64,000 nucleotides of DNA from CAWFXC01 sp963819735. Lineage in GTDB: Bacteria; Actinomycetota; Acidimicrobiia; IMCC26256; DASPTH01. A program made the translations under genes and the position numbers. The first letter of the stretch is position 1. Every line of letters begins with the position of its first letter. The stretch lies in NCBI GenBank assembly GCA_963819735.1, contig CAWFXC010000001.1, forward strand, positions 496,001-560,000. The letters are read 5' to 3'. Positions 34,176 through 42,204 of this stretch are shown piece by piece. The notes beneath the pieces were generated by a model, which searched no databases, was not told the DNA's origin, and worked only from the letters and a program-made list of their open reading frames with translations.

Positions 34176-34994
34176 TCAGAACATGTAGTTCAACTGGCGG
34201 ACGATCTGACCGCCCAGCTCCACGTCACCCTCGAGCTCCACCGCTCCGCTCACCAGACTCTCCGCCGGATCGAGCCGTCCACACGCGAGGCGGGTGAAGG
34301 TCTCGGTGTCCATCGTGAGCTGCACCGTCGGCGGATCGGGCGGATCGTCGAGGGGGCGGGCCCGGCCGTCGACGACGCCGACGGCAAAGGTACGGACGAG
34401 CGGTCCGGTGAGCATGAACACGACCGTGCAACCGTCGGGGGCCCCCACCTTCTTCCCGACCACGTAGGGCATCACGTCGCACATCATCGCGAGCGCCTCG
34501 GCCGCGGCCGCCGAATCCAGGTCGCCGGGGCGGCCGACCGCGCGGCGCATGTCCTGCTCGTGGACCCAGGAATCGAAGATGCGGAACCCCAGCAGTTGGC
34601 GGACGGTGCCCGGACCCGTCGGCGTCCACGAGTCGGCGCCGAATCCCGCCTCGTCGAGCGCCCGCAACGCGGCGATGCGCTCCCCGGTGACCGCCCGGAA
34701 TTCGGCGAATGCGTCGGCGCCCGACCACGACCGGCGGGCCTCCACCCACCGCTCATTGGCCTTTCCGGTGTCGTTCTTCACGTGCGGGAGCTGGTCGGGA
34801 GGTTCCTGCGTGGGCAGCGGGCGCTCGAGGATCAACGACTCGATCGCGGTGAGGTGCACCAGGTTGTCCTGCACCGTCCAGCCCGGGCACTCGGTGGGCG
34901 ACGCCCAACCCGCTTCGTCGAGCTCCGCGCCGAGCGCTTCGATCGACGCCCACACCTCACCCTGCATCTCGACCAGTTCGCGGTCTGTCGCCAT
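34176..34994 (-). CDS. Mycothiol-dependent maleylpyruvate isomerase-family protein (DinB-like)
   Basis: A 272-residue protein of the MDMPI/DinB superfamily. The metal-binding His are in DNLVHLTAIESLIL and SWVHEQDMRRAVGRPGDLDS; the N-terminal WASPTECPGWTVQD is typical. The C-terminal domain ends VQLTMDTETFTRLACGRLDP. These actinobacterial proteins use mycothiol, but most have no known substrate. It starts at ATG 34994 and is followed 31 bases later by the esterase-thioredoxin fusion, so both may deal with thiol chemistry. Confidence 0.88.
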   Translation of the reverse strand: MATDRELVEMQGEVWASIEALGAELDEAGWASPTECPGWTVQDNLVHLTAIESLILERPLPTQEPPDQLPHVKNDTGKANERWVEARRSWSGADAFAEFRAVTGERIAALRALDEAGFGADSWTPTGPGTVRQLLGFRIFDSWVHEQDMRRAVGRPGDLDSAAAAEALAMMCDVMPYVVGKKVGAPDGCTVVFMLTGPLVRTFAVGVVDGRARPLDDPPDPPTVQLTMDTETFTRLACGRLDPAESLVSGAVELEGDVELGGQIVRQLNYMF

Positions 34995-35029
34995 CAGTGT
35001 GTCCTTCCGAGAGGCGTCATCGTGGCACG

Positions 35030-35857
35030 TCAGGAGGTTCGGAGTCGCACGCGTCGCACTCGGTGATCAGCTCGTTTCTCGAGGATCACGTCGCACCCGT
35101 CGCGGGCGGGAAGGATGAATTCGTAGAGGTTCACGCGGTTGATCGACGCCCACACGTCGTGCGCGATCGCCGAGATCTGCGCATCGGAGTAGCCGACGAA
35201 CGAGCGGAAGAACGATGCGTCGTCGCCGACCGCCTCGCGGCACAAGGCGAGGAACCGCTCCACGTACCACTGTTCGATGTCGTGCTCGTCGGCGTCGACG
35301 AAGATCGCCAGGTCGACGTGATCGGTGGTGAGCGGCAGGCCCTCCACGATCAACACGTCGGGCTTGCGCACGATCTGCGGCGCGTCGGTCACGATGTCGT
35401 AGATCTCATGGGAGTACGACGGCGCGCGCACCTCGGGCACGCCACGCTTCACAGACCGCAGGAACTCGTTGAACGCATCGCGGTCGAACGTCTCGGGAAA
35501 GCCCTTCCGATCGGCGAGGCCGCGCGCCGAGAGCACGCGGTTCGGGAAGAGGAACCCGTCGGTGGTGACGACGTCGACGGCGCGTCCCGGTGGACCGAGC
35601 TCGAGCATCGCGCGCAACGCGCGGGCCGACGTGCTCTTGCCCACCGCCACGCTCCCGACGATGGACACGACGTAGGGCACGGGATCGGGCGCCGGTTCAT
35701 CGCCCGCCCGCCGGCCGATGAACTCCGACAACGGTGCGTAGATCTCGAGCAGGTCACTGCGGTCGACGGTGCCGGCATCGGAGCGGGTGAGGTCGGGCAG
35801 CGGGGCGGTGCGCAACGCCGCCCAACGCTCTCGATCGAAGTCCTCGTACTCCGGCAC
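35030..35857 (-). CDS. coaA: Type I pantothenate kinase
   Basis: About 275 residues, the first enzyme of coenzyme A synthesis. P-loop VVSIVGSVAVGKSTSAR near residue 70, DVVTTDGFLFPNRVL, the RKGFPETFDRDAFNEFL block, PSYSHEIYDIV and VLIVEGLPL are all present. The C-terminus has NRVNLYEFILPARDGCDVIL. Starts with GTG 35857. It is somewhat shorter than E. coli CoaA but keeps all active-site blocks. Confidence 0.95.
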   Translation of the reverse strand: MPEYEDFDRERWAALRTAPLPDLTRSDAGTVDRSDLLEIYAPLSEFIGRRAGDEPAPDPVPYVVSIVGSVAVGKSTSARALRAMLELGPPGRAVDVVTTDGFLFPNRVLSARGLADRKGFPETFDRDAFNEFLRSVKRGVPEVRAPSYSHEIYDIVTDAPQIVRKPDVLIVEGLPLTTDHVDLAIFVDADEHDIEQWYVERFLALCREAVGDDASFFRSFVGYSDAQISAIAHDVWASINRVNLYEFILPARDGCDVILEKRADHRVRRVRLRTS

Positions 35858-35870
35858 CCGCTCACGCTAG

Positions 35871-36608
35871 CTACCCGGCGGCGGCACTCCCGGTGGCGGC
35901 GGCGTCGAGGTGGCGCGCGTCGTAGGCGTCGCCCAGATCGCGGAGCGCGCCTTCGCAGTCCCCGTCGAACGAGGGCCCGTGCATCAACGCCAGGGTCCGC
36001 GGCGCGAGGTCGGCGAGGGACCGGATCGTCGCGCCCGTCGCGGGAGTGAGCGACGTGGCGCCGAAGATGTCTTCGGCCGCTAGGGCGGGGCCGACGATGT
36101 CGTCGCCCGTGATCGCCGAGTTGGTTCCGGTGGCGGTGAACAGGTCGCCACACAGCAGGGTGCCGGTGGTCTCTTCGAAGAGGAAACCGGCGTCCCACCC
36201 GTGCGGGACGTGTGGCGTGGTGAGGTGGCGCACCCGCTTGCCACCGAGATCGATGACCTCACCGTGCGAAAGCGGGCGCGGCGCACGGTCGGCCATGTCG
36301 TTGACCGACACCATGCAACCCACCACGGTGTGGGCGATCTGCGAGTCGGGCGCGACGGCGAGCCAGTCGTTCATCGATCCGCACTCGTCCGACTCGTAGT
36401 GGCCGAAGGTGATCCACCGCAGTCGTTCGACGGGGAGGATGCGCGCCGCCGCCGCCGACACCAATGGGAACATCTGACGGGGACCGGTGTGGAACAGCAA
36501 TGGCTCGTCAGCGTCGATCAGGAACTGGTTGAACACCAAGTCGGCTTGCGGGACATAAGTGGACAGGCGGTGGATCCCATCGGCGATCTCGTGCGTGGTC
36601 GTCTCCAT
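35871..36608 (-). CDS. MBL-fold protein of the flavodiiron (ODP) type without flavodoxin domain
   Basis: A 245-residue metallo-beta-lactamase-fold protein. The metal motif is FGHYESDECGSMNDWL, the HxExDxxG form typical of flavodiiron/oxygen-binding diiron proteins, followed by GDLFTATG and LALMHGPSF. The flavodoxin domain found in full flavodiiron proteins is absent, so an electron donor would have to come in trans. Likely roles are O2 or NO sensing or reduction. It lies 13 bases upstream of coaA on the same strand. Confidence 0.85.
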   Translation of the reverse strand: METTTHEIADGIHRLSTYVPQADLVFNQFLIDADEPLLFHTGPRQMFPLVSAAAARILPVERLRWITFGHYESDECGSMNDWLAVAPDSQIAHTVVGCMVSVNDMADRAPRPLSHGEVIDLGGKRVRHLTTPHVPHGWDAGFLFEETTGTLLCGDLFTATGTNSAITGDDIVGPALAAEDIFGATSLTPATGATIRSLADLAPRTLALMHGPSFDGDCEGALRDLGDAYDARHLDAAATGSAAAG

Positions 36609-36651
36609 CAGAACGGAACCTCCTGAAGCGGTACGGATTGGGCGCGGTCGA

Positions 36652-37251
36652 TCATCGGGACTTTCTTCGTTTCGCGTGGGCGAGGAACATGTCGATCACT
36701 TCGTCGACGTGGCGGGTCCACCGATCGCCACCAGGATCGTTGGCGAACTGCTGCTGGATCAACCCGCTCAGGAGCGCGGTCCAGATGTCGACCAGCGCGG
36801 GATCGGTCACATCGATGCGTTCCAGTCCCGCGGCGGTGAGCTCGAGCGTGCGCACGGCTGGTGCGTAGGCCTCGGCGCTCGGCACGAAACCCGGAAGGGT
36901 GCGCACGAACAGCATCTGCGAACGCGTCGGGTCCTCGACCGCGAAGTCGACGAACACGTGCGTCCCCCGCCGGAACGCCTGCTCGGGCGTACCGCCGGCG
37001 GCGTCGGCCGCCTCGATGCGGGCCAACAGCTCCTCGTTCCCCTCGCCGAACATCGCGTCGTAGATCGCGTGCTTCGAGTCGAAGTACGAGTAGAGGGACT
37101 GCGCCCGCATGCCGACCCGGGCCCCGATCGCGCGGAGCGAGACCTCGGCCAGGCCCTCCTCCCGGGCGATCTCCCACGCCGCGGCGAGGATCTCCGACCG
37201 GGTTCCCGCTCGGCGTTCGGCTTTCCTGTCGCGTATCGGAACAACTGACAC
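36652..37251 (-). CDS. TetR-family transcriptional regulator
   Basis: A 199-residue repressor. DNA-binding helix-turn-helix: ILAAAWEIAREEGLAEVSLR followed by GVGMRAQSLYSYFDSKHAIY, with ligand domain after residue 60. Starts with GTG 37251. A perfect 13-base palindrome covers the start codon. It is followed 43 bases later by the flavodiiron-type gene and is divergent from the citrate synthase fusion, either of which it could control. Confidence 0.92.
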   Translation of the reverse strand: MSVVPIRDRKAERRAGTRSEILAAAWEIAREEGLAEVSLRAIGARVGMRAQSLYSYFDSKHAIYDAMFGEGNEELLARIEAADAAGGTPEQAFRRGTHVFVDFAVEDPTRSQMLFVRTLPGFVPSAEAYAPAVRTLELTAAGLERIDVTDPALVDIWTALLSGLIQQQFANDPGGDRWTRHVDEVIDMFLAHAKRRKSR

Positions 37252-37257
37252 TGTCAG
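37245..37257. promoter_or_regulatory. Palindromic operator over the TetR start codon
   Basis: CTGACACTGTCAG is a perfect palindrome around a central base and includes the GTG start codon of the TetR gene. TGACA/TGTCA half-sites are common for TetR proteins. Overlap with the start implies a leaderless transcript or repression at initiation. Confidence 0.55.
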
Positions 37258-37367
37258 GAGTTTCGCGCCGCGTCAGCCACTTCGTCAAGAGGTTCCGGAC
37301 AACTCCGGAGGAGTCGTAGATTCTGGATACCTACAGGAAACGGGGGACAGACGGACGGGAGCGGAGC

Positions 37368-38891
37368 ATGCTGATGGCAGAGATCATGAGTCGGCCGGTG
37401 GTGACGGCCACCCGCACGGAGACGGTCGCCGACGCCGCCTCCCGGATGCGGGAACAGGGTGTGGGTTCGGTCGTGGTGGCCGACGGCGACCGGGCGGTCG
37501 GCATCCTGACCGAGCGAGACCTCGTGCGCGTGGCGTCGGCCGGGGCCGATCCGGCCACGGAGACGGTCGACGGGTGGATGACCCCCGATCCGGACTGCGT
37601 CGCCTCCGACATCGACGCCACGGCCGCGTTCGCCAGCCTGGCCGAACACGGCTACCGCCACATCCCCGTGGTCGACGGCGAGCGCCTCGTGGGCCTGGTG
37701 TCGATGCGGGACCTCATGCGCGTGGCGCAGATCCAACCCGCCGACAACCTCGCCCACGAAGTTCCGCGCGGACTCGAGGGAGTCGTGGTCGCCGAGACCG
37801 CGATCGGCGACGTGCGCGGGCTCGAAGGCTTCTACCACTACCGCGAGTACAACGCGGTCGAACTGGCCGAGAAGCGCACGCTCGAAGACGTGTGGTACCT
37901 GCTCTTCGAGGGCCGGCTGCCCACGCTGGCCGAGCGCGCGGCGTTCCAACGCGAGATCGCGCCGATGCGCGAGATCCCCGCGTCGGTGAAGGCGGTGCTC
38001 CCCGACATCGCCCGCGCCGCGGCGGGCGCGCCACCGCTCGATCTGCTGCGCACCACCGTCTCACTGATGGGCGCCGCGCTCGGGTTCCGGCCGTCACTCG
38101 ACGTCGATGCCGCGGAGTTGCGCGCGCAGGCCCTGCAAGTGTGCGCGGTCGTGCCCACGTTGCTGACCGCGCTGTACCGGCTGCAAAAGGGCCTCGAGGT
38201 GATCGACCCCGATCCTGCGCTGCCCTACGCGGCCAACTACCTGTACATGATGCACGGCAATGTCGCGAGTCCTGAGCACGCCCGCGCGGTGGAGCAGTAC
38301 CTCATCACCACCGTCGACCACGGGTTCAACGCGTCCACGTTCACCGCGCGCGTCATCACGTCGACCGGCGCCGATCTCGCGGCCGCGGTGGTCGGCGCGA
38401 TCGGCGCACTCTCGGGGCCACTGCACGGCGGCGCACCGAGCCGGGCCCTCGACATGCTCGACTCCATCGGCACCATCGACCACGCCGACGCCTGGATCCG
38501 CGACGCGGTCGAGCGCGGCGACCGGCTCATGGGATTCGGGCACCGGGTCTACAAGACCGACGACCCGCGTTCGGTGCTGCTCCGCAGCGTGGCCGAGCAC
38601 CTGGGCGGACCGCAGGTCGAGTTCGCCAAGCAGGTCGAGCAACGGGCGGTGGAGATCCTGGCCGAGTTGAAGCCGGGGCGGAAGCTCTACACGAACGTGG
38701 AGTTCTACGCCGGGATCGTGATGGACATCTGCGGGGTGCCCCGCGAGATGTTCACCCCGACGTTCGCGTCGAGCCGGGTCATCGGCTGGACGTCGCACGT
38801 GCTCGAGCAGGCGGCCGACAACCGGTTGATCCGCCCGAGCGCGCAGTACGTGGGCGACGCGCCGCCCGTCCCGGTTCCCGACGCCGAGTGA
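37368..38891 (+). CDS. Citrate/methylcitrate synthase with N-terminal CBS pair
   Basis: A 507-residue fusion. Residues 5-125 are two CBS motifs (SRPVVTATRTETVADAASRM with GILTERDLVRVAS; then DIDATAAFASLAEHGYRHIP with GLVSMRDLMRVA), a nucleotide-sensing module. Residues 135-500 are citrate synthase: NYLYMMHGNVASPEHARAVE, DHGFNASTFTARVITSTGAD, GPLHGGAPSRALDML and GFGHRVYKTDDPR, keeping both active-site His and the Asp block. CBS control by adenylates is likely. Citrate versus methylcitrate specificity cannot be told. It ends at a strong hairpin. Confidence 0.93.
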   Translation: MLMAEIMSRPVVTATRTETVADAASRMREQGVGSVVVADGDRAVGILTERDLVRVASAGADPATETVDGWMTPDPDCVASDIDATAAFASLAEHGYRHIPVVDGERLVGLVSMRDLMRVAQIQPADNLAHEVPRGLEGVVVAETAIGDVRGLEGFYHYREYNAVELAEKRTLEDVWYLLFEGRLPTLAERAAFQREIAPMREIPASVKAVLPDIARAAAGAPPLDLLRTTVSLMGAALGFRPSLDVDAAELRAQALQVCAVVPTLLTALYRLQKGLEVIDPDPALPYAANYLYMMHGNVASPEHARAVEQYLITTVDHGFNASTFTARVITSTGADLAAAVVGAIGALSGPLHGGAPSRALDMLDSIGTIDHADAWIRDAVERGDRLMGFGHRVYKTDDPRSVLLRSVAEHLGGPQVEFAKQVEQRAVEILAELKPGRKLYTNVEFYAGIVMDICGVPREMFTPTFASSRVIGWTSHVLEQAADNRLIRPSAQYVGDAPPVPVPDAE

Positions 38892-38894
38892 CGA

Positions 38895-38930
38895 AAGTCC
38901 GACCGACCCCACCCGGGGTCGGTCGGACTT
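38895..38930. terminator. 16-bp perfect-stem hairpin between convergent genes
   Basis: Arms AAGTCCGACCGACCCC and GGGGTCGGTCGGACTT pair perfectly around a 4-base loop. It lies just past the citrate synthase stop and just past the encapsulin stop, so it can serve both directions. There is no long U-tract. Confidence 0.85.
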
Positions 38931-38950
38931 CGTGCTCGATGGGATGCGGA

Positions 38951-39757
38951 TCAGGCGTAGACGAGCGCGACCGCGGCCTCGGGTGAGTGCGCCAGGAAGG
39001 TGAAGCTCTCCTCGAGGAAGAGCTGCATCGTCTCGGCGGTGTGGGCGGCATAGCCGATGGCGAAGTCTTCCCCGGTGGTGAGCTCGAAGTCGCCGCCGCG
39101 CGTGCTGAGCACGAACGAACCCTCGATCTCGGGTGCCCACACCAGCGGACCGCTGGCGATGAGGCGGAGCTGCTCGAGCACGGGATAGCCACCCTTCTGG
39201 GTGGTCTCGATCACGCCCTCGTAGCACTTCGGGCCGAGGGCGATGCCGTAGGGGGCGTCGACGCCCGCGTCGCGCAGGAGGGCGACGGCCCGCGCGACCG
39301 AACGCGGGAACTCCTCGTAGTCGTCGCCGAGCACGATCGGGTCGTGCGGGCTCTCCGCCGCGATGCCGCCGATGCCGGCCGCCGCGTAGCCGTGGAAGAC
39401 CGCGTGGTCCTCGGCTCGCGCCGCGCGCCGCGCCGCGTCGACCACCGTCGAGAGGTCCGGTGACTTGGTGCCGCGGTCGATGGCTTCGAGCTCGGCGCGG
39501 CTCACCTCGAACGGGGTCCGCAGCTCGACCAACGGCTGCACCTGGCGGACCGCGGCCTCGACCCCGTCGCACGGAGGACCGGCCGCGGCGGTGACGCGGC
39601 CGGTGTTCACCGCCGACTGCTCCCACCCGAGGGGCCCGCTGAAGTCGACGAGCTTGCGGGCGGCGAGGAAGGTGCGCAACGCGCGCGCGGCCTCTTCTTC
39701 GATTGCGCTCCAACCGGCGTCGGAGACCGGTGCCAGCTCTCGCTGCAGGTGGTTCAC
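38951..39757 (-). CDS. Encapsulin shell protein (HK97 fold, family 1)
   Basis: About 268 residues, the length of T=1 encapsulins. N-terminus NHLQRELAPVSDAGWSAIEE with ARKLVDFSGPLGWEQSAVNTG, middle YAAAGIGGI and ALGPKCYEGVIETT, C-terminus GGDFELTTGEDFAIGYAAHT, ending LEESFTFLAHSPEAAVALVY, all match the linocin-M18/encapsulin family. GTG 39757 overlaps the ferritin-like cargo stop by 4 bases and has GGGGAGG before it, so cargo and shell are made together as an iron-storage compartment. Confidence 0.96.
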   Translation of the reverse strand: MNHLQRELAPVSDAGWSAIEEEAARALRTFLAARKLVDFSGPLGWEQSAVNTGRVTAAAGPPCDGVEAAVRQVQPLVELRTPFEVSRAELEAIDRGTKSPDLSTVVDAARRAARAEDHAVFHGYAAAGIGGIAAESPHDPIVLGDDYEEFPRSVARAVALLRDAGVDAPYGIALGPKCYEGVIETTQKGGYPVLEQLRLIASGPLVWAPEIEGSFVLSTRGGDFELTTGEDFAIGYAAHTAETMQLFLEESFTFLAHSPEAAVALVYA

Positions 39758-40124
39758 AGCAACTCCTCCCCGCGCAGGCCGCCGATGCCGAGCGAACCCG
39801 ATCCGGCGGCGCCCCCTCCACCGTGCTCGGCCTCGTGCTCCTCGGCCACGATCGATTCCCCGGTGAACAGGTAGGTCCGCAGGTGCCCGTCGAGCACCGG
39901 ATCCTGGCGCCGCAACCACTCGAGCGTCATGGCGGCGTGCTCCTTCTCTTCGTCGCGGTTGTGGCGCAGGACTTCGGCCAGTGCCGCGTCCTCGGTGGTC
40001 TCGGCCCGCTGGTTGTACCAGTCGACGGCTTCGAGCTCTTCCTGGATCGACACGAGAGCGCGGTGGGCGTTGACCACCGCGGCGGGCAGCCCTTCCTCGT
40101 GCAGCCCTTGGCTTGACGACGCCA
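39754..40124 (-). CDS. Encapsulated ferritin-like cargo protein (EncFtn-type)
   Basis: About 123 residues. Two helices carry the metal-binding residues in VSIQEELEAVDWYNQRAETT and LRHNRDEEKEHAAMTLEWLR, the half-ferritin pattern that makes iron-oxidising sites at a dimer interface. A Gly/Ala-rich linker leads to the C-terminal GSLGIGGLRGEELL, which contains the (S/G)LxIGxLR-type peptide that docks cargo inside encapsulin shells. ATG 40124 is preceded by GGAAGGAA. It overlaps the shell gene by 4 bases. Confidence 0.94.
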
Positions 40125-40212
40125 TTGCGGTTCCTTCCATCGAGCCGGGTGACACGTGGAACCTACCGCGATCCGGGCGCGCGGTGACCAGCCCGCGTTC
40201 GTCGGTGCCGCG

Positions 40213-41223
40213 TCAGAGTGCCGCGACCATCCGGGGGACGTCGCTCAACTCGCGCAGCTCGTTGGTGAGATGCGTGCAGCTCTCGACGCCGATCAACGAT
40301 CGGGGGACCGACGACCGCAGCCCCTCGAGCGGGAGGCCCGCGAGCTTGCCCACCGCGTTGGCCGCCGCCGGGCACTCGTCCCACGGCAGCGCGTGCGGGA
40401 TCGCGGTGATCGCCCGGATCGTCTCGTCGCGCGCGTCGACCTCCACGTTCACCGTGTACTCGTGCAACGCACCGCACTCGCCGTCGGCGGCGCGGTAGGT
40501 GTCGCGGAACCAGGCGTCGATCTGCCACGTGTCGCCGTCGGGCACGACGTCGATGCGCCGGTGCCGGCGCAGCCCCGGACACGGAATGTCGAGCGCCGGC
40601 CAGCCCTCGGCACCCTCAGGGTGCTGGGGCACCGGTGGCGTGCCCAGGAACGGCAGGGCGTCGCCCACGGTGACCGAGAGCATCATGGTCCCGTCGGCGC
40701 GCCATCCCGCACAGAGGTCGGCCCGCAGGCCCATTGCTTCGGGACCTTCCAGACCTTCGGAGCACGCGGCGCGGGCCGCTCGCCCGGCCGACGAGTTCGG
40801 GTCGGTGGATCCGGCCATCGCGTGCACGTACCCCGCCGCGATCAGCCCGCCGGGGGCGTCGTCGAGCAGGAGCCCCAGCGGGCCACCGTCGAGCGCGAAC
40901 ACGCTCCGCAACGCGCGCCGGAATCCGCTCTGCAACGGGATCCCGATCAGTGCCGCGGCGTCGAACGATGCCGGATCGACATCGGCCCCCGTCAGCAGGC
41001 CGCCCTTCGTCTCCAGCCGGATCGACGACTCGTCGGCGACACGCGTGGCGCCGTCGGCGTCGGTGAACTCGTCACGGGCCGCCCCGACCACCCGCACGTC
41101 GACGAAGTCGAGCCACTCGTAGTCGAGGTACATCACCCTCCGGGCCGACGGCACGACGCCGCGCCGGGAACCCGGCTCGGGGTGCTGCAGGTCGCGGGGC
41201 GGGAGGGCCGGGCACCACGCCAC
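40213..41223 (-). CDS. DUF2889-domain protein
   Basis: About 336 residues. The C-terminal CTHLTNELREL motif and the WFRDTYRA segment identify DUF2889, a family often near CoA-ligase and aromatic-degradation genes but with no proven function. The N-terminus PGSRRGVVPSARRVMYLDYE fits, so ATG 41223 is more likely than an internal start. A middle His pair (MAGSTDPN region, HPEGAEG) shows nothing catalytic. It is in the same direction as the catabolic genes upstream, 80 bases after the LLM oxidoreductase. Confidence 0.8.
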   Translation of the reverse strand: MAWCPALPPRDLQHPEPGSRRGVVPSARRVMYLDYEWLDFVDVRVVGAARDEFTDADGATRVADESSIRLETKGGLLTGADVDPASFDAAALIGIPLQSGFRRALRSVFALDGGPLGLLLDDAPGGLIAAGYVHAMAGSTDPNSSAGRAARAACSEGLEGPEAMGLRADLCAGWRADGTMMLSVTVGDALPFLGTPPVPQHPEGAEGWPALDIPCPGLRRHRRIDVVPDGDTWQIDAWFRDTYRAADGECGALHEYTVNVEVDARDETIRAITAIPHALPWDECPAAANAVGKLAGLPLEGLRSSVPRSLIGVESCTHLTNELRELSDVPRMVAAL

Positions 41224-41304
41224 ACTACGGCGGTGGCCGCCGTCGCCACCGGCCGACGAGCGGGTCAGGGTCGCGCCGGCCGGTCGCGCGGTCAGGTTGT
41301 GCAG

Positions 41305-42204
41305 TCAGGTTGTGCAGTAGGTCTCGCCGAACGCCTGGATGAACTCGAGGTGCTCGGCCGGCGTGGGCCGGTGCGCGCCGACCGAGAGCCACGTGATGCC
41401 GACGTCTTCCAATTCGTGCAACGCGGCACGGTGCCGTTCCACGTCGACCGTCGGCTGGAGGATCGTCGGGTCCTCGTACTGGAAGCAGACGTCGATACCG
41501 GCCGCGCGCGGCCCGGCCTCCTCCATCATCGCGGCGATCTTCTCGCGCAGGTCGTCGAGCGACTGCAGGTTGGGAGTGCGGGTGGAGCGCGCGAGCTCGG
41601 GCGAGCCGCCCATCGGCATCCATCCCTGCGCACGCGCCGCGACCCGGCGGCGGGTGAGCTTGGAGTTGCCGCCGATCCAGATCGGGATCGGATCCTGCGT
41701 CGGCCGCGGGAGTTGCACCACGTCGCGGGCGTCGAAGTGACGACCCAACGCGCTGAACGGCTTCCCCGACCACGCCTGCGGCAACACGTCGAGCGCCTCG
41801 TCGAACAACGCGTTGCGTTCTTCGAAGTCGACGCCCAACGAATGGAACTCGGTCTTGTGGTATCCGGTGCCCACCCCGAGGATGAACCGGCCGCCCGACA
41901 ACCGATCGAGACTCGAGGCCGACTTGGCGAGCAGGAACGGGTTCCGGTACGGCACGACGGCCAGGTAGGTGAGCAGGCGCAGCCGCTCGGTGGCCGCGGC
42001 CGCGAACGCGAGACCGACGAACGGGTCGAGGGTCTGGTGCCCGCCGTGCTCCAGCCAGTTGGCACCCGGCATCGGGTGCTCGGTGAGCGCGAACGCGGAG
42101 AAGCCCGCCCGCTCCGCGGCCGCCGCCGTCTCGCCGATCGGTCCGGCGTCGAGCAGATCGCCGTCGGTGCCGCTGAGCTCGGGGTAGGCCAGGATGAACT
42201 TCAT
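41305..42204 (-). CDS. LLM-class, F420-dependent-type oxidoreductase
   Basis: About 299 residues with the luciferase-like TIM barrel. Features are AERAGFSAFALTEHP, LRLLTYLAVVPYRNPFLLAK, DRLSGGRFILGVGTGYHKTE and IPIWIGGNSKLTRRRVA. Actinobacterial members of this branch usually use F420 and act on alcohols or ketones of steroids, terpenoids or CoA esters. ATG 42204 overlaps the acyl-CoA ligase stop by 4 bases, so they are one operon. Confidence 0.9.
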   Translation of the reverse strand: MKFILAYPELSGTDGDLLDAGPIGETAAAAERAGFSAFALTEHPMPGANWLEHGGHQTLDPFVGLAFAAAATERLRLLTYLAVVPYRNPFLLAKSASSLDRLSGGRFILGVGTGYHKTEFHSLGVDFEERNALFDEALDVLPQAWSGKPFSALGRHFDARDVVQLPRPTQDPIPIWIGGNSKLTRRRVAARAQGWMPMGGSPELARSTRTPNLQSLDDLREKIAAMMEEAGPRAAGIDVCFQYEDPTILQPTVDVERHRAALHELEDVGITWLSVGAHRPTPAEHLEFIQAFGETYCTT

